NCBI RefSeq assembly: GCF_963169125.1
Contig: NC_084793.1
Location: 225,416,360 to 225,480,359 of the forward strand
Reading direction: 5' to 3'
Length of the DNA: 64,000 bases
From: Humulus lupulus
Lineage: Eukaryota; Streptophyta; Magnoliopsida; Rosales; Cannabaceae
Made by a program: the position numbers and the translations under genes. Below, in pieces: positions 30,271 through 41,694 of this stretch (positions are counted from its first letter, which is position 1; the number at the start of each line of letters is the position of its first letter). The notes beneath the pieces were generated by a model. It searched no databases and was not told the DNA's origin. It was given only the letters and a program-made list of their open reading frames with translations.

Positions 30271-33200
30271 ATGCCTAAGTTGCTTGTTCCGTTCAGTGAT
30301 CACTTTCCTGGTCGAGTGACATATCGGGGTAGTAGTACTTTAAATCACATTAAGACTAGGTTTGTGGAGCTCGGGCTGCTTGAAAGGGCTAAGGAATCCC
30401 CTTTCAAGCAGTTCTTTTTGGCTTCGGAGTTTAATTTCTTCGGAGTCTTGATGCATCAACTGTTGTTGAAGAAAATCACCAGCAACAACGAAGATGAGGT
30501 GCATTTTTTCTTGGGGTCGAAGTCTTGTAGATTCGGCATGGGAGAGTTTTCCCTGGTGACGGGGTTGAATTTCAGTATCTTCCCGTCACCAGAAGAGTTG
30601 GAAGGGCGTAATCTCAGTGACCGGTTGATAAAGGAGTATTTCAACGATGCTGAGAAAGTAAAGCTCTCGCAGGTGGACCATGCTTTCAAGACTTGTACGG
30701 TTGTGGAAGATGTGTACAAGCTTGGTCTATGTTTGTTTGTTGAGAGGATTCTGAATGCCATTGAGGGCAAGTTGCACATTTGGCGAGATATTCTGAAAAT
30801 TGTTAAGGACGTAGAGTACTTCTTCAGCTATCCATGGGGGAAGTACTCTTATAGGAGGCTATTGCAGTCTTGTAAGAAGGACATGGTGAAGCAAAAGGCC
30901 AACTATGATGCCAAGAAGGATGCCAAGGTGCAGCAAGAGTCCAAGTACAGTATGTATGGTTATGCCCCGGCCTTACAGTACTGGGCATATGAGGCTATCC
31001 AGCAGCTTGCGACGGAGCTTGTTGTGAGCTCGGGAAACATGGTCCCGAGGATGCTTAGTTGGTTGCATCGGAGGAACAAGGATTTCACCAAGTCCATCAT
31101 CGCACCGATGTTATTGAAGAAGAATGTAAGTTATAATTTTTTTTATCTATATGCTTATCTTTTATCATTATTTGAGTTAACCAAATGTTTTATGTTGTTT
31201 GCAGTTGATTGTCCTTCCGATGTTGAAGCCTCAACCAGCAGAAAAATAATATTATTTGTCTTTGACAGAGGGAGATCTTCCCTTTTATCCTGGGCTTGGC
31301 CAGGATCCCTTGGAGGCTGATGAAGAGGAGGATGCGACTTTTGAGAAAATCGCGGAGATAGTTTCTCAGGCAGCCGAGGCAGCCAAGATATTTGTCGATG
31401 CTGCCCTGGGGGAGGAGGTTACAGGTCCCACCCCTCCTGTTGCGCCAGCCTTAGCCTTCACCCCAACATTAGCCCCAGCCTCAGCCTCAGCCCCAACACC
31501 AGCCTCAGCCCCTGAGCTCGCCGACTTGATTAAGCAGTTTGACAGAGTCGAGGGTTGACAGGAGACCCTCCTGAAGAACCAGTCAGTGATCTTGGACGTA
31601 GTCAGTCAGATCCTGACATTTATTAAGGAGAAACCGAGGGGCTCCAATGAAGATTCAGACTCAGAGTCATTGGATATTCCTCTAGACTATGTTGATGATC
31701 CAACCACGCCTCCTACCATCATTGTGACACCTGATGCTGGGACTCCGGGAGTCGTTATTGTCAACCCTTAGGGTGTTGCTGGGGTTCAGTTTCAGAGGAC
31801 TAGACGCCAAAGATGCAAGCCAGATTGGTTTGAGGACTACACCGATCCCACGAGGAAAAGACCTCGCACTGATGCAGCTGCAGCAGCAGAGGAGGCTACA
31901 CAGGTGCTGGACCCTCTCAAGAAGCCAGATCCCAAACAGTATAGGACAATGTGCAAGTGGCTGCTTGGAGACATGCCCAACAAGACCCCGAGGGATGTAA
32001 AGACTGGGAATCACAGTCCAGCGTGGTTTCTAATGTGGAAGACACCCTAGTCGTGGCTCAATGATGGGGTAAGCCATTTATACATGTTCTGTTTTTACTG
32101 ACTCGATATGAGCTCGATAGGAGCTTGATGGGAGTTTCCAGGATCGATGTAAGCTCGATGGAGCTCGATAGGAGTTCGATAGGGATGTTAAAATAGGGTT
32201 GTTGTTTACTGTTTGAGCTTAGCTCGATGTGAGCTCGATGGAGCTCGATAGGAGTTCGATAGGGATGTTAAAATAGGGTTGTTGTTTACTGTTGAGATTA
32301 GCTCGATGGAGCAAGATAGGAGTTCGATAAGGATGATAAAATAAGATTGTTGTTTACTGTTGAGATTAGCTCGATGTGAGCTCGATGGAGCTCGATAATA
32401 GTTCGATAGGGATGTTAAAATAGGGTTGTTGTTTACTGTTTGAGATTAGCTCGATGTGAGCTTGATGGAGCTCGATAGGTATGTTAAAATAGGGTTGTTT
32501 TTTACTATTTAAGATTAGCTCGATGTGAGCTCGATGAAGCTCAATAGTAGTTCGATATGAGCTCGATAGTAGTTCGATGCGAGCTCGATGGAGCTCGACA
32601 GCAGCAATTTATGATGGTCTTTGCTAACTTTTTTTATCATGCTCTCTTTGTAGCATATTGATGCGGCAGAACACATGCTTCGTATACATCGCAAGTATTT
32701 TTCCAATATATATCGACAGAATGCAGTTATGATGAACAGTTATTTCTCACAAGTGATACCTGCCCGATATGATCAGTACAAGAAAATAGCCGACAAAACA
32801 AAGTATACTTGGGATTCTAACGTTATGTCCATGTTGACCAGCATCGAGCAACAATTTCTGGCATCTTGGGGAGGAGTTGAGGATGTATATTGGTGCCAGA
32901 ACTATGGACAACAACATTGGTTTGCCATTGAGGATTCCATTTCTAGTTGGACCCTGATTGTTTACGATTCAGACAACTCGGTGATTAGTGACGCAAAGCT
33001 TGAGGAAATTATGAGTCCATGGTGCTTTTTTCTTCCTTCTCTATTAATGCAGAGTAAATTGTTTACTGATAGCTTGATGTTGAAGATTCCATCAGCAGGA
33101 AAGAGGTCGCATCAGTTTACATGGCGTCGCAAACAGAAACACGAGCTCACTCAGTCAAAGAGAAGGTAACAAACATCATCTTCATACTAAATTTGTTTCT

Positions 33201-33389
33201 AACTAAAATTATAGTAATGTACACTTAATGTTTACTTTTTTTTACAGTGGGGATTGTGGGGTGTATGATGTCAAGCATATTGAGCATCTAATGGTCGGTC
33301 TTCCATTGGAAACTATCTGCGATGAAAATATGGAGGTCTTCAGGAACAAGTGGACCACAGACTTGTGGTATCAAAATTTGTTACCTTGA
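30271..33389 (+). pseudogene. DUF1985-Ulp1 cysteine protease gene of the MULE
   Basis: Coding exons 30271-31125, 31205-32068, 32654-33165 and 33248-33389 join in phase to 791 codons with GT..AG introns. Residues about 10-285 are a DUF1985 domain (SPFKQFFLASEFNFFGVLMHQ; FRMGEFSLVTGL-like FGMGEFSLVTGLNF; YFFSYPWGKYSYRRL). The middle is acidic and Pro/Ala-rich. The end is a C48 (Ulp1/SENP-like) peptidase with catalytic His (QHWFAIED), Asp (LIVYDSD) and Cys (SGDCGVYDVKHI). C48 enzymes cut SUMO or similar modifiers; the role in MULEs is unknown. Four in-frame stops (31247 TAA, 31556 TGA, 31769 TAG, 32048 TAG), all in exon 3, disable it. Frames and splice sites are otherwise intact. Confidence 0.9.
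32100..32610 (+). repeat. TCGAT-motif array 2 (intron 32069-32653)
   Basis: Five copies of a 68-80-bp unit (AGCTCGATGTGAGCTCGATGG... GATGTTAAAATAGGGTTG) start at about 32148, 32221, 32300, 32368 and 32448, followed by a denser AGCTCGAT run to 32605. The array fills the intron before the protease exon. Confidence 0.92.
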
Positions 33390-33459
33390 TGATTGTATAT
33401 ATACAGGGTCTTTACATGTATAGTTTCTTGTTCACATTTTTTTATAACTTTCATGGGTT

Positions 33460-33640
33460 GTTATCGAGCTAATATCAAGCTATATCGAACTGTTATCAAA
33501 TTGTTATTGAGCAATATCATTTTCATATCGAACCATTATCGAGTTATATCGAGCTTCAATTGAGCAATATCATTTTCATATCGAACCATTATCGAGCTAC
33601 ATATTATCGAGTTCATAACGAGTTTACATTAAGCTTAACA
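33460..33640 (-). repeat. TCGAT-motif array 3 (between the convergent genes)
   Basis: Words such as TATCGAGCT and ATCGAACC recur (about a dozen), here in the reverse orientation to arrays 1 and 2. The array lies between the stop of the Ulp1 gene (33389) and that of MURA (33724). An internal repeat GAGCAATATCATTTTCATAT occurs twice (about 33511 and 33562). Confidence 0.85.
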
Positions 33641-36600
33641 TAACTTTTAAGAAAAATCAAATAAAAAAGGAGGGAAAAAAAGCTAGGTTATTAATACAAC
33701 AAGCCCAAATGGGAAAAAAGAGTTTATAGCCTAGCTTTGCATGTAGCCCTGTTGTGGCCAAGACCACCACACATGCTACACTTGTGCTCTTTGCGAATGA
33801 TTTTTCCACTCGATGGGTAGCGGTTTGTCTTCCTTCTTCCCACCTTATTCTTCTTCGGTCGACCAACTGGTTGTTTTTCAACAGGAACCCTAACTTGCAT
33901 TTTCTCTATGTTCTTGGGAACTTCCCAATCATCCTCGTTGCCAGTTGGGTAAATTGTTTCTTTGTAAGACTCCCTCCACATCTCAGTAGTGTAATATGGT
34001 GAACACAATGAGTAAATGTTGACACTGCGCACGATGGTCGCAGCCACACCATGAACATAAGGGTAACCCATTATTTGAAAGTGGGCATAAGAGCATGATT
34101 TGGTCATCAAATTCACCTCACCATCACCTTCTGGGTCTACCACATGAAATTCAAACTGTCCAAGAGGATGGATTTTCAAGTACCTTGCATCATCTGCAAT
34201 GCCTGAGACATCTTTCTCATATATTGTTGCTAATTTGGATGTGCACTTCTCTACCTCCTCACGATGCGCAGCAAACCATGACTGAATTGTGAAACAAATG
34301 AATTCCACAAAAGTAGTGACTAGGAAGGTTCTTGCGTCTCTAGTTTTGTTGTTGAAACTTTCAGCATAGTTGCTTGTCATTACATTATATCGATTCCCAG
34401 GAAAGTAAGCATGAGTCCACTTATCGAAGCCAATACCCTCGAGATATCGAGCTATGGCAGGATCCATTTGCTTTATATTGTTGAAGAACCTGTGAAATTT
34501 TGACTTTCGAAATGCATATGCCGCATTCCACATCTCCTTGTGACAGTGATCGGTCTTGAACTTAGCGATTACATTCATACTTATGTGATGGTAGCATGCG
34601 CCGTGGTAGGCATCAGGGAAGACCAACTCAAGAGCATGAATAATGCTAGCATGCATGTCTGATACAAAAGACAGATTATCAACAACTCCAATGGCTTCCT
34701 TCAATTTCATCATGAAATACTTCCAAGAAGCATGATTCTCACTGTCAACAATTGCGAACGCAATTGGATAAATGTGGTTATTCGCATCCAATGCGACAGC
34801 ACACAACATGTGGCCACCGTACCTTCACTTCAAGAAAGTGTCGTCCACACATATAACAGGACGACATGATGTAAATCCCCTTCTACAAACTCCGAGTGAG
34901 AAGAAACAGTAAAGAAAGCGACCGTCATCTGTGACAAAATCAGTTATTGTACATGGATTCTTTTGCTGTAGCATGTATAGGTAAGAAGGTAACTTGGAGT
35001 ACGATTCTTCAGGTGTCCCCCTGACATAACCGAGTGCCTTCTCTCTGCATCTCCAAGCCTTCATATAACTCATATCGATCCCAAAATTATTCTTCATATC
35101 CTCCTTTATGCTGTTTGGTGGGTAGCTAGTGCCATCAGTAGCATATTTGTTCTTGATAAGGTGCCCAATTACAGAAGGTGCTGCTTGATGGTGGTCTTTT
35201 TGTCGCAATTCTAGTGAGCAAGTATGTACACTATTATAAACAGTGATCTCAAATATCTCCGACCGCGCTACTTTTTTCTCTCTTATTCTCCAACCACAAT
35301 CAGGATCCTTGCAAGTGATATACAACACATTAGTACCAGACTTCTTAACCATAAACTCAAAATTATTCTTCATTGCGAAGAGAGCCGCTTTGGTTTTCAA
35401 TTCCATCTTGTTCTCAAATGTCTTCCCAAGATGTAATTCCCCCAACGCTACACCGAATGAGGGTGATTCAGAACGACTAGAAGCCATGATATCTTCTTTT
35501 GTAAACATGGGAGCACTCCATTTTCTGTGATCTTCTGTTGAACATATTGGAATGTTCCCTGTATAGTTATATTCTGTTCCACCAGGATGACTAGAGCTAG
35601 TGCTAGGTGTTCGACGTCCTTGACTTGGTGGGTTCGCCCGTGCAATATGACGTATTGGTTGTTCTTGTGCTTGTTCTACTTGCAAATGTTCAGCTACTGG
35701 ATAATCATTCACTGAATTGTATCCTAATTCCTCATTGTGTTCAGCTACTGAATCGTCATTCACATAGGGGTTGTACTCATACTGGTTGTCCCTCAGGTCA
35801 CCAATAGGACAACCTAAAGTACTGGCTGCTCCCTCAGGTCCGGGAGTGGAATATGGGTCTGCAATGACAATCTTTTTAACAAGAGTGACACACAAGGCAC
35901 TACAAGAAAAAACCATATTCATATCACTTAAAAACTGCTAACCGGGAGTATTGATAACGCTTCTAAAAATGCTAACATAGCCCCTGTTATTAAAAGTCCT
36001 GTCTTTTCTATAACAGTATTCTAATATTATGTTCGATGTTATCTTAAACTATTCAATAACACATTTTTAGTTGCTATAATATTCAAATAATAACATTTAG
36101 TTAAAGTATTTGGTTATAAATTTGAAGTTTAATCTTATACTTTTTGCATAACACTTTTCAACTGTTACATTTGATTATTTTGATAGCGTTTTTAGTTTGT
36201 TATATTATATAAACCATAACAATTTGTTACGCTTATAATATGTTTCTAAATCATAACATATTAAGGTTTTTTATTGTGATAAGGACACTTATAAGTTTTT
36301 TTTTTTAAAATTAAAAGATTTTCATTATTGTATTTTGATAAAAAAAAATCAAAATTAATCATAAAATGTAATTCTCAATAGATTGATAAACCATAAGTAT
36401 TACATTAAACAATAACTAATTAAAACCATGAATGTGTCTACTTCATGAAATCTTAGTTCTAACTTAAATTTGAAAGCATAACATAATAAAATTTTATAAT
36501 CTTGAACATTTTTTACTTCAAAAATGAAAAACAGAAACATTACAAGATACACAAAAGTAAATCATGCATGAAACTTGCTCCATCCTTCAATTCATCATCC

Positions 36601-37252
36601 TTTGTGAACTTGTCTTTGTTGCCAATGCTTACAAAAACACAAGTTCTTGTGGAAATTTGGCTTCATGAACTTAGTGTGCAACATCACTTGCCAACTCCTA
36701 CAAAAATTTAACATTCTACATGAAATAAGAACTACATTCCAAAATAACTAATAAGAAATGAGCATGAAGTCATTTTCCATACTTTTACAAAAGTGAGACT
36801 TTTTTATGTCAAATAATAGTGGTTAGATCTACTGATTTTTCTCTTAAAAACAAAAATCAAAGAATGGTTATATTCTGAATCTCTTACCTGGCATTCCCAG
36901 TTGTCTGGGACATTTTGATCTGAAAAATGGAGGGGGAATATTAAAAATGGAGCTATAACAGGTTCAATCTCCCAGATTGAGACCCTATTACGCCTTTCCC
37001 CAGCAATTGATTCGTCCCAACCAACCTAATCAAGTATACAAACAAATGACGGTAGTATTCTACAATAATAATAATGAATTCATTTTGCTTTCAGCCACAA
37101 ATTATCCTTATTCATCAGTATTACAAAAAACATTCTTGAATTTTAGAAGGCAACATGTTAATTTAGATCCAAGAAAATCTAAGCATAAACCAATGCCATA
37201 TTCTTTTGTCCAGCTATTATCAAAACAGGAATAAAGATTCAAGTATAGCTAC

Positions 37253-37825
37253 CTTCTTGTTCCAGACTCTTCGATTTCAAACATCATATGAAAATGCATG
37301 CCTACTGATATTTGGTTTCCACACACTGTCTTGTAGTACTTGACTAAAGGAATAACAAATTCTGATGGACTAATGCTGTACATGCAAAGAAAAATTACAC
37401 AGTTCACTTTGTAGCCTAATTATAATGCCCTCTAAAACTGATCAAAGTGAAATAAGATATTGAAATTTGCAGTCATGAAAAATTAGTAGGAATTTGTGTT
37501 TCTGAAAAGAAGAAAAAAAATGTAGAATCCCAACCTAGGATTGTAGAACACAGTGAAGGGACTATTGTTGGCTGCAGCGTGAGCGGCAGCTGCCAGAATT
37601 CCAATATGCATACTGTCACTTGACAATACAGATGATGATAGGTTCGTAGGTTGCCTGTAAGCTCGTCTAATACCTAGAAGTAGATGTTGCTTTTCATCCC
37701 TGATCACAAACAATGAAGTTAAAAAGGTTTAAACAAAAAGTACTTTACAGTTCATAAAGAATATATATCTTAGTTCATCATACTTGATAAATAGAACAGA
37801 GTCACCAGCAAAATGCCTCTTTCCA
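37253..37825 (-). pseudogene. Captured auxin response factor (ARF) fragment in the CACTA
   Basis: Three exons on the minus strand with intact GT..AG introns: 37784-37825 (GKRHFAGDSVLFI), 37535-37699 ([47 protein letters not shown]) and 37253-37375 ([34 protein letters not shown]). Together they are the end of the B3 DNA-binding domain and the start of the Auxin_resp middle domain, closest by memory to the ARF6/ARF8 group. They join in phase with no stop. The B3 core and the rest of the gene are not found, so this is a gene fragment caught by the transposon, not a working ARF. Confidence 0.88.
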
Positions 37826-37829
37826 CTGA

Positions 37830-40420
37830 AAAATAGACTCCATTATAAGCAATCATTTAACTTTGGCTAGGAAACTAAACAAAAGATAAAACAAGCTCAA
37901 TTAAATTCCAACTGAGCCAGATATATTCAGTAATTATCATATTTTGATAGCATATAAACTATCAGAGTTCCAACAAGTAAAACCATTAACTAAAAGATAT
38001 GAAGTAAAAGAGAGTAAATTTATTTTTCTTAATTTAAACAATAATTCCTGGCTCTCAAGTGGTTGCTTTTTCAAATGCTCTAGATGCATTAGTGTCAGAT
38101 GCACATAATTGTGTGATACCCAAGAATTAGGAATTTAAGGGAACAACACAAACATATTTACTTCCACATGCATATGGTCAGAAAAAGCATCAGAGCCTCT
38201 GACATTCTCGTTATGAATATTGATTATTCAGCCAACAATAGTGTTGTGCAAGACTACAAGGAACATTAAGGGAAATACTATAAAATTATAGTACCACATA
38301 AGATACACAAAATCAAGAGCTCTTACAATTATAACCATTGCATAGCTAAGAATCTCAATAAATTCCCAATGCATGAATCCCATAATCCGTGTTCCAAAAG
38401 AATCCAATAGCTTTACATCCTTGCTGCTAAATGGCTAATAATTCCTGAAAGATTAAAAAAAAAACCTTCAAAAACTTCTAAGTTATTTCCATTAGGCACA
38501 AATATAATTTCATTTGATTCTTGAATACACCCCAACCAAATAGCCTACAAAACATTAGGCATTAACCACAACACATATATTATCTATACCTCTTAAATAT
38601 ATTATCCCACACATGATGTATCACAATAACTAGAATTAATTATATATGAAATAGAATTGGTTATCAAAAAACAAATGAACAATTAACATTGACAACACCC
38701 TTCACAACAGTAGCCCCCTCCAACATTACCTTAATGAATTAAGCAGCTAAGCATTAACCACAACACCATATGCAATCTACACCTCTTAAAAATTCTATTC
38801 TTGAAGAGCATAAGAGAATTTTTATTGAGCTTGAAACCAATTGCAGATTGCATAATTTTTTTTAATAAGCTAAAAGATTACTCTCTATTATGTATTCAGT
38901 ATAACAAATGAAAACAAATTCCGTGCATCAATTTTGAAGTGTTCTACCTCAAAACAGTTGTAATCGTATGAGACACTACAAGTTATTTTTCTCAAATAAT
39001 GATTCAAACAATTCACTTAAGATTTGCCCCCACAACTGTGTTACTTTTTACTTTGCCTCTAAAGTTTTAGCATAATTCATTGAAAACTTTTATCAAACAT
39101 ATGGCAACCACTCTCAGTTTTTTCTTTATATATATATACACACAAGTGTGAGAGACAGAGAGTGCATGACAGAGATGAAGATAGTGAGACAGAGAGAGTG
39201 AGAACGAGTGTGAGAGAAATGGTGACAGAGGCATGAGCCAAAAAGTACACAAATATGTATAAAATTGAAAGTTAACAGAATAAAAGGAATGATCTAACAG
39301 AGTTAGTAAAGCAGAACAATACAATTTTCATTTACCAAACAATGTTTATGAATTTCTCATAATTAACTCTAGAGAAAAAGAAACTACTTAAATTATAAAT
39401 GACTTGCAAGATGAGATGAGATGAGATGAGATGAAAAGAGACATACTGGCTCATGCAGCACATTAGCAGTTTCAGTCCTGGAAGTCCATTCCTCCAAATC
39501 AAGCTCTCTAGCTATGCTGCAAGTTATTCAACATATTTTTGTGTGAGGTAGATTCTAACTACTATAAAATGAACCAAAAATATGCTGGCTGAGATCCCTG
39601 TGGTCAGAAAGGAGCCCATATTGGACTCAAATTGAAGTCTATGGTTTCAAATTTTGCATATTAAAGCTAAAGTACCAAGAGAAAGTTAAGCCCTTGAGTT
39701 CAAATTTTGTGTGCTCTTTAACAAAACCAGGATAAAAAGCTTCGAACAACTAAGAAAATCAAGAACACCGGATTTACAAATGAAAGAAAACCTATTGTAA
39801 AACTTCAAACTCTGTCTAAATCCAAAACAAACAATCAGAAATACATATAGCTTATTTGGCCATTTTATTAAAAGAAAGAAAAAAAATGGGAAAAAGACCA
39901 ACATAGAGAAGGGAAGAGAGAAATACAAAAACAAAATAGATATGGAAAAATGGACTTTCAGTAACAAAACAGAAGGGAGGGTACCAAGATCCATTTGCCA
40001 ACATCCCAAGCTCCCTCACCGAGAGCCCATCGCCGCCACCACCTGCAGAGGACAGACACAAAGATGAGAGGGTGAGCAAGTGAAAGACGAGAAAAATGAA
40101 GGTACTGAGATACCTCTGTCGCCACACGATCCACCATCGTCCCAAGCCTCTCAGGAGAGAATATTACCTGAGATAGTCGGCGTGAGGCAGAGATAGAACT
40201 CCGAAAGCTTGTGATAGTCGGCATGAAGTCGTGAGGCAGAGATAGAACTCTGGAAGCTTGAGATAATCGGCGTGACTTCGTGAGACAGAGAGAGATGAGT
40301 TGAGACGAGAGTGAGAGAGAGAGAAATTGTTTGGGTAACTTAGATTTAGGGATTAAAATTTGGCTGAGAGAGATTAGACCCAAAAAAAAATTCATTTGGC
40401 GCCTAGAGGTGTATTTCATA
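37830..40420 (-). other. CACTA interior, unassigned
   Basis: AT-rich and mostly without recognisable genes. A (GATGA)n microsatellite lies at about 39410-39434. At 39450-39530 and 40110-40190 short minus-strand exon-like pieces with splice-like edges appear (MVDRVATE next to GTATCT at about 40110), possibly other captured exons. A 40-45-bp segment (GTGAGGCAGAGATAGAACTC) is duplicated at 40182-40250. Confidence 0.4.
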
Positions 40421-40879
40421 TGGCGCCAAAATAGTTCCGTGTTTTTATTTTAATCACCCATTAATAACGCTTCTAAATATGTGTTATTTTTTAATGTAAT
40501 ATATACTAAAAATTGTTGTAGTGAGGCCAACCTTTCTTTAGATGTTACTCCTAAGAATGCACGGACACCAAGATCACTTTCAACATGAACAGGTGTAAAC
40601 GGTTGGTCGCCGCATGTGTAAGGAACCTCCAATTTCAACTCATACATCTGTTTATCAACTTTAAGTTCCTTGTGCAATATGTCAAGAAGTTGCAAGTACG
40701 TTACAGTATCCTCCATCAATATCACCATGCATTGAGGGTCCTTGAAAATCCACTTATTCCCTTGTAATTCCCAAACACCATTGTAGGATACAAAAACATA
40801 GACAATAGAGCCTGTGTTGGAAAAAAAACATTAAAATTGTCAGGAAAACTGTCATTTTTTCAGAAATTCATGAAAAAAG

Positions 40880-41230
40880 AACATTATCGAGCTTTATCGA
40901 GTTAGCATCGAGCTCTTATCGAGTTAGTATCAAGCTACCATTTCTTAAACTGAAGATAAAACCTAACCAAAACCTCCATCGAACCCTATTGAGCTCCTAT
41001 CGAACACATATCGAGAAAACCTAAACCTATCGAGCTATAATCAAGCTCAAATATTGTAGGGTCCAATCGAACCCTTATCGAGTTTCCATCGAGCAAAATT
41101 GAGCAACAAAACCTAAACCTATCGAGCTATATCGAACTGTTATCGAGCTACATCGAGCTCATAAAAGACATTCTTCTACATACCATCGAGCTCATATCGA
41201 ACTGTTATCGAGCTCCTATCGAGCAAAATA
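40880..41230 (-). repeat. TCGAT-motif array 4 (5' intron of MURA)
   Basis: TATCGAGCT, CATCGAGCT and ATCGAACC words recur along 350 bp. On the MURA strand they read AGCTCGATA, as arrays 1 and 2 do on the Ulp1 strand. The array lies between the MULE right end and the acceptor at 40811, so it occupies the first intron or 5' UTR of MURA. Confidence 0.9.
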
Positions 41231-41580
41231 GTTGCAGAAAACCTAGAAAAACGCAGATCGCAGAATCTCTCTAAAAATCCCAAAAAATACACCAATATAG
41301 GCTCAAGTCTGTTCAAAATAGCCAAAAAAAAATGTAAACAAATAATACCCAACACATAAAATGTATAATCTTATTACCCATGGTTTTTCTCCTCCAAAAA
41401 CTCTCAAAATAGATGTTGCCTTTGATATTGACGACTTCACAGAGACAATGGAGATGACTAACAATGATTTTGACAAGAAAATTATACAAATCTGTAGGTT
41501 TTAGGGATGGTTTCGTGAGAATGAGAGAGAGAGGGGGAGAGAGAGAGGGAAGATAAGGTTTTAGGATTTTTTGATATAAT

Positions 41581-41694
41581 GGGAGGGGTATTTTGGGTAT
41601 GAGATGAATGTTTAGCATCAAATTGAAAATATTAATAGTACTAGGATTTTTTAGTAATATTAGGCATTATTAAGTATTATTTGTGAAATTTCCC
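41581..41694 (-). repeat. MULE right terminal inverted repeat
   Basis: It ends GTGAAATTTCCC and is the inverted partner of 29146-29259. A CT-rich stretch (GAGAGAGAGGGGGAGAGAGA at about 41525) just inside mirrors the CT-rich leader at the left end, so both genes seem to start from similar promoters in the inverted repeats. Confidence 0.85.

Larger units (their letters stand above)
35898..40523. mobile_element. CACTA element (4,626 bp) inserted in MURA
   Basis: The ends are CACTACAAGAAAAA and, inverted, AATTGTTGTAGTG. The 3-bp target AGG flanks both sides (35895-35897 and 40524-40526), as expected for En/Spm-type elements. Subterminal sequence shared by both ends includes TAACGCTTCTAAA (35955 and 40463), and ATAACA words are frequent in the first 350 bp. 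No TNPA/TNPD transposase was recognised, so it is probably non-autonomous. It carries pieces of a host gene (see 37253-37825). Confidence 0.9.
33724..40811 (-). pseudogene. MURA-type transposase of the MULE, split by a CACTA element
   Basis: Minus strand: a first coding exon begins after the acceptor CCAACACAG at 40811 (VYVFVSYNGVWELQGNKWIF, a PB1-like N-terminus), is cut at 40524 by the CACTA insertion, and resumes at 35897 to the end at 33724. Domains: Mutator DNA-binding region (KTKAALFAMKNNFEFMVKKS.. DPDCGWRIREKK), DDE transposase (PVICVDDTFLK; FVSDMHASIIHALELVFP; CYHHISMNV), SWIM-like zinc finger (CSYAHFQIMGYPYVHG) and a C-terminal CCHC knuckle (CSMCGGLGHNRATC). It would cut and paste the element. 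One in-frame TGA (34822-34824) replaces the Gly after TFLK. With the CACTA insertion, the gene is dead. Confidence 0.92.
29146..41694. mobile_element. Mutator-like element (MULE) with Ulp1 protease and MURA genes
   Basis: Both ends start GGGAAATTTCAC and remain alignable for about 114 bp (29146-29259 and 41581-41694), giving long terminal inverted repeats that end near AAAATACCCCTC. ATAACT lies next to both ends, possibly part of an eroded 9-bp target duplication. Inside are two convergent genes: a DUF1985-Ulp1 gene (plus) and a MURA transposase (minus). The same plan is known for Ulp1-carrying MULEs of plants (Kaonashi-type). A CACTA element of 4,626 bp is inserted in MURA; without it the MULE is about 7.9 kb. 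Confidence 0.88.

Noticed and set aside
33754..34292. Plus-strand frames within the MURA region
   Set aside because: Shadows of the transposase coding sequence on the minus strand.
39067..39324. Minus-strand frame looking like a signal peptide or membrane protein (LSHSFSLSLSHYLHLCHALS)
   Set aside because: Encoded by a GAGA/TGTG low-complexity tract in the CACTA interior; no conserved domain.
39852..40419. Candidate gene in the CACTA right part (overlapping minus-strand frames)
   Set aside because: Low-complexity Ser/Leu-rich composition, overlapping frames and no recognisable domain; at most UTR or first exon of a captured gene.
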